A stretch of 9,469 nucleotides of DNA, taken from contig VGDA01000107.1 of NCBI GenBank assembly GCA_016869915.1, positions 1-9,469 on the forward strand. Reading direction: 5' to 3'. Origin of the DNA: Alphaproteobacteria bacterium. Lineage in GTDB: Bacteria > Pseudomonadota > Alphaproteobacteria > CACIAM-22H2. The stretch's first letter is position 1. Each line of letters begins with the position of its first letter. A program made the translations under genes and the position numbers. The notes beneath the pieces are model-generated. The model searched no databases. It was not told the origin of the DNA and saw only the letters and a program-made list of their open reading frames with translations. Shown here piece by piece: positions 6,132 to 9,469 of this stretch.

Positions 6132-6572
6132 TCAAGCCGGCCGCTCGTAGTCGACGAAATGGTGGATCGCGCCGGCGAAGCGGCGCGCATGGGCGCGCAC
6201 GAGCCGCCATCCCGCCTTCTCATAGAAGCGCCGGGCGGCGTGGTTGTCGCGGAAGCATTCCAGGGTGCGCACGCCGCGTCGCTCGCATTCGGCGAGCAGG
6301 CGCCGGCCCGCGCCGCGCCCCGCGAAGCGCGGGTCGACGAAGAGCATGTCGAGGTGACGGCGCGTCGCCATGCTGAACCCGACCGCTCGGCCGCCCACGC
6401 TCGCGAGGCGCAGCCTGCGGCGCTGGCGGCGGAAGCGCCGCGCGAAGAAGCCGGCGTCGCGCGCGGCGAGCGCGCGCGGCCCGATGATCGCGGCGAAGGC
6501 CGCGCGGTAGGACGCCGCCGCGATGCGCGCCAGCGGCGCGATGTCGACGGGATGGGCGCGGCGGATCCTCAC
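6132..6572 (-). CDS. GNAT-family N-acetyltransferase
   Basis: This 146-residue protein should transfer an acetyl (or other acyl) group from CoA to an amine. The N-terminal strand and helix are RIRRAHPVDIAPLARIAAASY; the central CoA-binding motif A is DMLFVDPRFAGRGAGRRLL at 75-93, with the R-G-A-G-R pyrophosphate loop at 86-90. The C-terminal GNAT motif is NHAARRFYEKAGWRLV at 110-125. GTG 6572 is chosen as start because it overlaps the dppC stop as GTGA and has AGGAAG about 6 nt upstream. An in-frame ATG at 6680 would lie inside dppC and add 36 non-homologous Arg-rich residues. Its place between the permease and the amidohydrolase suggests it modifies the imported compound or protects the cell from it; this is inference. 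The acceptor substrate cannot be predicted. Confidence 0.85.
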   Translation of the reverse strand: MRIRRAHPVDIAPLARIAAASYRAAFAAIIGPRALAARDAGFFARRFRRQRRRLRLASVGGRAVGFSMATRRHLDMLFVDPRFAGRGAGRRLLAECERRGVRTLECFRDNHAARRFYEKAGWRLVRAHARRFAGAIHHFVDYERPA

Positions 6573-7402
6573 GCCAGCTTCCTGAGCCGCGGGTCGAGCG
6601 TGTCGCGCAGCGCGTCGCCCAGCAGGTTGAAGCCGAAGGACAGGAACAGGATCGCGAGGCCCGCGAAGATCGCGCTCCACGGCCCGAGCATCAGGAAGTT
6701 CCGCCCCTCCGACAGCATCAGGCCGAGCGAGGGCGTCGGCGGCTGCGTGCCGAGCCCGAGGAAGGACAGCGACGCCTCGACCAGGATCGCCGCCGAGAGC
6801 AGGAGGCTCGCCTGCACCAGCAGGATGCTGGCGAGGTTCGGCAGCATGTGGCGCAGGAGGATGCGGGCGTCGGAGGCGCCGATCGCGCGCGCGCCGGCGA
6901 CGTATTCGCTCTGCGCGACGACCAGCGCCGGGGCGCGCACCAGCCGCGCGAAGATTGGCGTGTAGACCACGGCGATGGCGAGGCCGGTCGTCCAGGGCAT
7001 CGGTCCGAGCACCGCGACGATGCCGATCGCGAGCAGCATCAGCGGGAAGGCGAAGACCACGTCCATCAGCCGCATGGCGATGCGGTCGGTCCAGCCGCGC
7101 CTGAGCGCCGCCACCATGCCGATCGCGCCGCCGACGACGAGCGAGAGCGCGACCGCGCCGCCCGATATGGCGAGCGACGCGCGATAGCCGTGCAGGATGC
7201 GCGAGAGGTTGTCGCGCCCGAGCTGGTCGGTGCCGAGCCAGGAGATCGCGTCGGGAGGCTTGAGCCGCCGCACCACGACCTGCGCCAGCGGGTCGTGCGG
7301 CGCGATCCAGGGCGCGAGCAGCGCCAGCACGACCTGCAGCGCGACGAGCGCCAGGGCGAAGGACAGCAGCCGGTGGCCGCGCAGCGCCGCGACGAGGCTC
7401 AT
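6569..7402 (-). CDS. DppC-type peptide ABC transporter permease
   Basis: This 277-residue inner-membrane protein is the second permease subunit of a dipeptide/oligopeptide/nickel-type importer. It begins with one helix at about 13-33 and the periplasmic family motif WLGTDQLGRDNLSRIL at 55-70. The remaining helices lie at about 78-100, 112-133, 138-156, 191-212 and 241-263. The coupling loop is EYVAGARAIGAS at 166-177 followed by RILLRHMLPN at 180-189. SFLGLG at 213-218 and NLLGDALRDTLDPRLR at 259-274 are typical of DppC/OppC/GsiD. The start ATG overlaps the dppB stop by 4 nt (ATGA) and the stop overlaps the GNAT start by 4 nt (GTGA), so the three genes are probably translationally coupled. 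Peptide, glutathione and opine importers cannot be told apart from this subunit, so I give no symbol. Confidence 0.92.
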   Translation of the reverse strand: MSLVAALRGHRLLSFALALVALQVVLALLAPWIAPHDPLAQVVVRRLKPPDAISWLGTDQLGRDNLSRILHGYRASLAISGGAVALSLVVGGAIGMVAALRRGWTDRIAMRLMDVVFAFPLMLLAIGIVAVLGPMPWTTGLAIAVVYTPIFARLVRAPALVVAQSEYVAGARAIGASDARILLRHMLPNLASILLVQASLLLSAAILVEASLSFLGLGTQPPTPSLGLMLSEGRNFLMLGPWSAIFAGLAILFLSFGFNLLGDALRDTLDPRLRKLA

Positions 7403-8349
7403 CGCCGCACCCGCGGGTCGATCGCGGCGTAGAGCATGTCGACCGCGAAGTTCACGACGACGAAGCCGACGGTCACCATCAGGATCGTCGCCTGCACCAG
7501 CGGGTAGTTGCGCTCCGAGATCGCGCCGAGCACGAGCCGGCCGATGCCCGGCAGCGCGAAGACCTGCTCGACGACGATCGCGCCGCCGAAGAGGTAGCCG
7601 GCGGTGATGCCGACGCTGGTGACGAAGGGCAGCAGCGCGTTGCGCAGCGCGTGGCGATAGACGACTCGGCGCTCGGACAGGCCCTTGGCGCGCGCCGTGC
7701 GGACGTAGTCCTGCCCCAGCGCGTCGAGCATCGCCGTGCGCACGAGGCGCGACAGCGAGGCGAGGATGGGAAGGCCCAGCGCCAGCGTCGGCAGCGCCAT
7801 GCGCTGCAGGTTGCCGATCGGGTCCTGCGCGAAGGGGACGTGGCCGACCGCGGGGAACCAGGGCGCGAGGCTGGCCGCGGCGAGGATCATCACGATGCCG
7901 AGCCAGAAGGACGGCACGGTGATGCCGGCGATGGTGGCGACGCGCAGCGCGACATCGGCCGCGCCGCCGCGCACGCGCGCCATCGCGCAGCCCGCGGGCA
8001 CGGCGAGCGCCGCGCCGAAGGCGAGCGACATGGCGAGGAGCTGCAGCGTGACGCCGGCATGCGCCGCGATCTCCTCGGCGACCGGCCTTCCGGTCCAGAG
8101 GCTGGTCCCGAGGTCGCCGGAGAGCGCCGCGCCGGCCCAGGCGAGGTACTGGGCGAGCAGCGGCTGGTCGAGGCCGAAGCGCGCGCGCAGCGCCGCGAGG
8201 CGCTCGGGCGTGATCTCGGTGTTGGCGCCGAGCATGATCGCCACGGCGTCGCCGGGGATCATGCGCATCAGCAGGAAGACGACGACCGAGACGCCGAGGA
8301 CGACGAGGACGAGGTCCGTGGCGCGGTCGGCGAGGAGCCTGGTCGGCAT
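7399..8349 (-). CDS. DppB-type peptide ABC transporter permease
   Basis: This 316-residue inner-membrane permease pairs with the DppC-type subunit. Helix 1 is at about 10-31, followed by the family motif RMIPGDAVAIMLG at 29-41 and the helical stretch LAALRARFGLDQPLLAQYLAW at 51-71. Further helices lie at about 99-124, 138-161, 186-204, 238-261 and 284-309. The coupling loop is DYVRTARAKGLSERRVVYRH at 214-233, continuing to NALLP. EQVFALPGIGRL at 261-272 and the ending DMLYAAIDPRVR are standard for DppB/OppB/GsiC. The ATG at 8349 gives a normal N-terminus; only a weak ribosome site is visible. It lies 63 bp downstream of the binding-protein stop, a gap mostly filled by a strong hairpin, and overlaps dppC by 4 nt. 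Confidence 0.92.
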   Translation of the reverse strand: MPTRLLADRATDLVLVVLGVSVVVFLLMRMIPGDAVAIMLGANTEITPERLAALRARFGLDQPLLAQYLAWAGAALSGDLGTSLWTGRPVAEEIAAHAGVTLQLLAMSLAFGAALAVPAGCAMARVRGGAADVALRVATIAGITVPSFWLGIVMILAAASLAPWFPAVGHVPFAQDPIGNLQRMALPTLALGLPILASLSRLVRTAMLDALGQDYVRTARAKGLSERRVVYRHALRNALLPFVTSVGITAGYLFGGAIVVEQVFALPGIGRLVLGAISERNYPLVQATILMVTVGFVVVNFAVDMLYAAIDPRVRR

Positions 8350-8367
8350 GCTGGGGCGTCGATGCGG

Positions 8368-8404
8368 GCCCGCGGCCGCCCGGGGATCCGGTGCGGCCGC
8401 GGGC
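8368..8404 (-). promoter_or_regulatory. Strong intercistronic hairpin between the binding-protein and dppB genes
   Basis: GCCCGCGGCCGC at 8368-8379 pairs perfectly with GCGGCCGCGGGC at 8393-8404. The 13-nt loop itself folds: CCGG at 8380-8383 pairs with CCGG at 8388-8391 around a GGAT tetraloop, leaving one unpaired base at 8392. The result is a 12+4 bp, almost all G-C stem that starts 8 nt after the binding-protein stop and ends 18 nt before the dppB start. There is no U-tract, so it is not a typical intrinsic terminator. In binding-protein-dependent importers such as the maltose operon, hairpins placed here protect the upstream mRNA and make binding protein exceed permease; that role is inferred. 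Confidence 0.65.
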
Positions 8405-8412
8405 GCGCGGGC

Positions 8413-9469
8413 TCAGCGCGCGGCGCTCGCCCCGCGCAGGTAGGACAGCGAGCGGTTGGCCATGATCTCGTAGCCCTGCACGTTGGCGCGCAGCGCGGTG
8501 AAGAGCTGGCCATAGGTCAGGTGCGCGACCGGCCCCTCGCAGGCCAGCGCCTTCTGCACGTCCGCGTACATCGCGCGGCGCTGCGCCTGGTCGGTGGCCG
8601 CGCGCGCCTTGTCGAGGAGCTCGTCGACCCTGGCGTCGGAGTACTTGAAGACGTTGGTCGAGCCGCCCGTGCGGAAGGTCCGGTAGAAATAGTCGTCGGG
8701 GTCCGGGCTGCCGGCGTTGGTCGACGCGAACATGTCGAAGTTCGAGTTGCGCCAGTCCTGCACGAACTGGCCGAGCTCCTGGTTGCGCAGCTCGACCCTG
8801 AACCCGGCCTTCGCCAGCTGCGCCTGCACGACCTGCGCAATGTCCTTGATGTCCTGGCGCGGCAGGACGTTCATCGTCACCGCGACCGGCTCGGAGAGGC
8901 CGGCCTCCTTCAGCAGCGCCCGCGCGCGCGCCGGATCATGCGCGTAGCAGGGGAACTCCTTCGTGTCGATCGCCCAGTCCTTGAGCGCGGGCGAGAGCGG
9001 GCCGCCCGGCAAGCCCTTGCCGAACTGCGCGGCCTGCACGATCTCGGCGCGGTCGAGCGCGTGGTTGAGCGCGCGGCGCACGCGCGGGTCGTTGAACGGC
9101 GGCTTCGACACGTTCATGCCGACAAGCGTGTAGGCGAGCTCGAGCGTCTCCACGATCCGCACGCCGGGCCTGTCCTGCAGCTGCAGCGCGGTGGCGGCAT
9201 CGATGTTCGGCAGCATCGCGTAGCTGCCGCCGGAGAGGCCGACCTGCCGCGTCGCGGACTCCGGCACGATGTTGAACTTCAGCCCCTCGAGCCTGGGCAG
9301 GCCCGCCTCCCAGTAGCCGCCATGGCGGGCGAGGCGGATGAAGCCGTTGGGCTGCCACTCCGCGAAGGCGAAGGGCCCGGTGCCGACGGGCTGCTTCTGC
9401 AGCGCGTCCTTGTCGGCCTGCATGCGGCGCGGGACGATCGCGATCGTCGCGAGCGAGACCAGGAAGGGG
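8413..9469 (-). CDS. ABC transporter substrate-binding protein, family 5 (DppA/OppA type), partial
   Basis: The C-terminal 351 residues are visible; the frame is open to the right edge, so the N-terminus (about 170-190 residues, including any signal peptide) is missing. Homology continues upstream of the internal ATG at 9423, with FLVSLATIAIVPRR in frame, so that ATG is not the start. Family 5 marks are VGTGPFAFAEWQPNG at residues 28-42 of the visible part, then ARHGGYWEAGLPRLEGLKFNIV, NHALDRAEIVQAAQFGKGLP, NFDMFASTNAGSPDPDDYFY, and a typical ending with LTYGQLFTALRANVQGYE. Located in the periplasm, it would bind a peptide or similar solute and pass it to the DppB/DppC-type permeases downstream. 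The family also carries nickel, glutathione, opines and plant-derived compounds; the ligand cannot be read from this fragment. It heads the visible part of the minus-strand operon. Confidence 0.9.
   Translation of the reverse strand, partial: PFLVSLATIAIVPRRMQADKDALQKQPVGTGPFAFAEWQPNGFIRLARHGGYWEAGLPRLEGLKFNIVPESATRQVGLSGGSYAMLPNIDAATALQLQDRPGVRIVETLELAYTLVGMNVSKPPFNDPRVRRALNHALDRAEIVQAAQFGKGLPGGPLSPALKDWAIDTKEFPCYAHDPARARALLKEAGLSEPVAVTMNVLPRQDIKDIAQVVQAQLAKAGFRVELRNQELGQFVQDWRNSNFDMFASTNAGSPDPDDYFYRTFRTGGSTNVFKYSDARVDELLDKARAATDQAQRRAMYADVQKALACEGPVAHLTYGQLFTALRANVQGYEIMANRSLSYLRGASAAR

Noticed and set aside
6573..6680. Upstream ATG for the GNAT gene.
   Set aside because: It lies inside the well-supported dppC gene; the GTG at 6572 has a ribosome site and begins at the fold's first strand.
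9421..9423. ATG taken as the start of the binding protein.
   Set aside because: Coding continues in frame to the window edge with family-like residues, so the gene is truncated by the edge.
1..9469. tRNA, rRNA, CRISPR arrays, insertion sequences, prophage or defence genes.
   Set aside because: Reading both strands gave no cloverleaf, repeat array, transposase or phage motif; coding density leaves little space for them.

Overview
The window is very GC-rich with almost no non-coding DNA. Its proteins read like those of a free-living, high-GC alphaproteobacterium (Rhodospirillales/Acetobacterales or Hyphomicrobiales type). That placement is an impression from protein style and codon use, not a database match. 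I see no mobile elements, rRNA, tRNA or CRISPR.

Left part (1-2637): a tungstate-uptake module. A ModE-like winged-helix regulator, cut by the left edge, is read leftwards. Divergent from it is a three-gene operon in the order permease (tupB), ATPase (tupC), periplasmic binding protein (tupA). The 108-bp divergent gap holds the only AT-rich island here, with a perfect GTTCA-TAT-TGAAC palindrome 10 nt upstream of the tupB start. This is the natural place for an oxyanion-responsive operator.

Middle (2642-5310): a gamma-glutamyltransferase-family Ntn hydrolase (minus strand) whose stop lies 4 bp from the tupA stop. A divergently transcribed CBS-CBS-BON protein (plus strand) follows. The hydrolase keeps the catalytic Thr but seems to lack several residues that bind the glutamate alpha-amino and alpha-carboxylate groups in classical GGT, so its acyl specificity is open.

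Right part (5327-9469, all minus strand, read right to left): a family 5 peptide-binding protein (5' end beyond the window), DppB-type and DppC-type permeases, a GNAT acetyltransferase, and a creatininase-family amidohydrolase. DppB/DppC and DppC/GNAT share 4-nt ATGA/GTGA stop-start overlaps, and the creatininase follows after 31 bp, so this looks like one operon. A strong 12+4 bp hairpin sits between the binding-protein gene and dppB, as expected of an element that sets expression of the binding protein above its permeases. No ATPase for this importer is in the window.

Taken together, the right part suggests import of a small peptide or amide compound and its hydrolysis or modification in the cytoplasm. 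The nearby GGT-like hydrolase may contribute, but it is separated by the oppositely oriented CBS-BON gene and must have its own promoter. The most worthwhile leads are the substrate of this transporter/GNAT/creatininase/GGT-like set, the tup operator palindrome, and the intercistronic hairpin.
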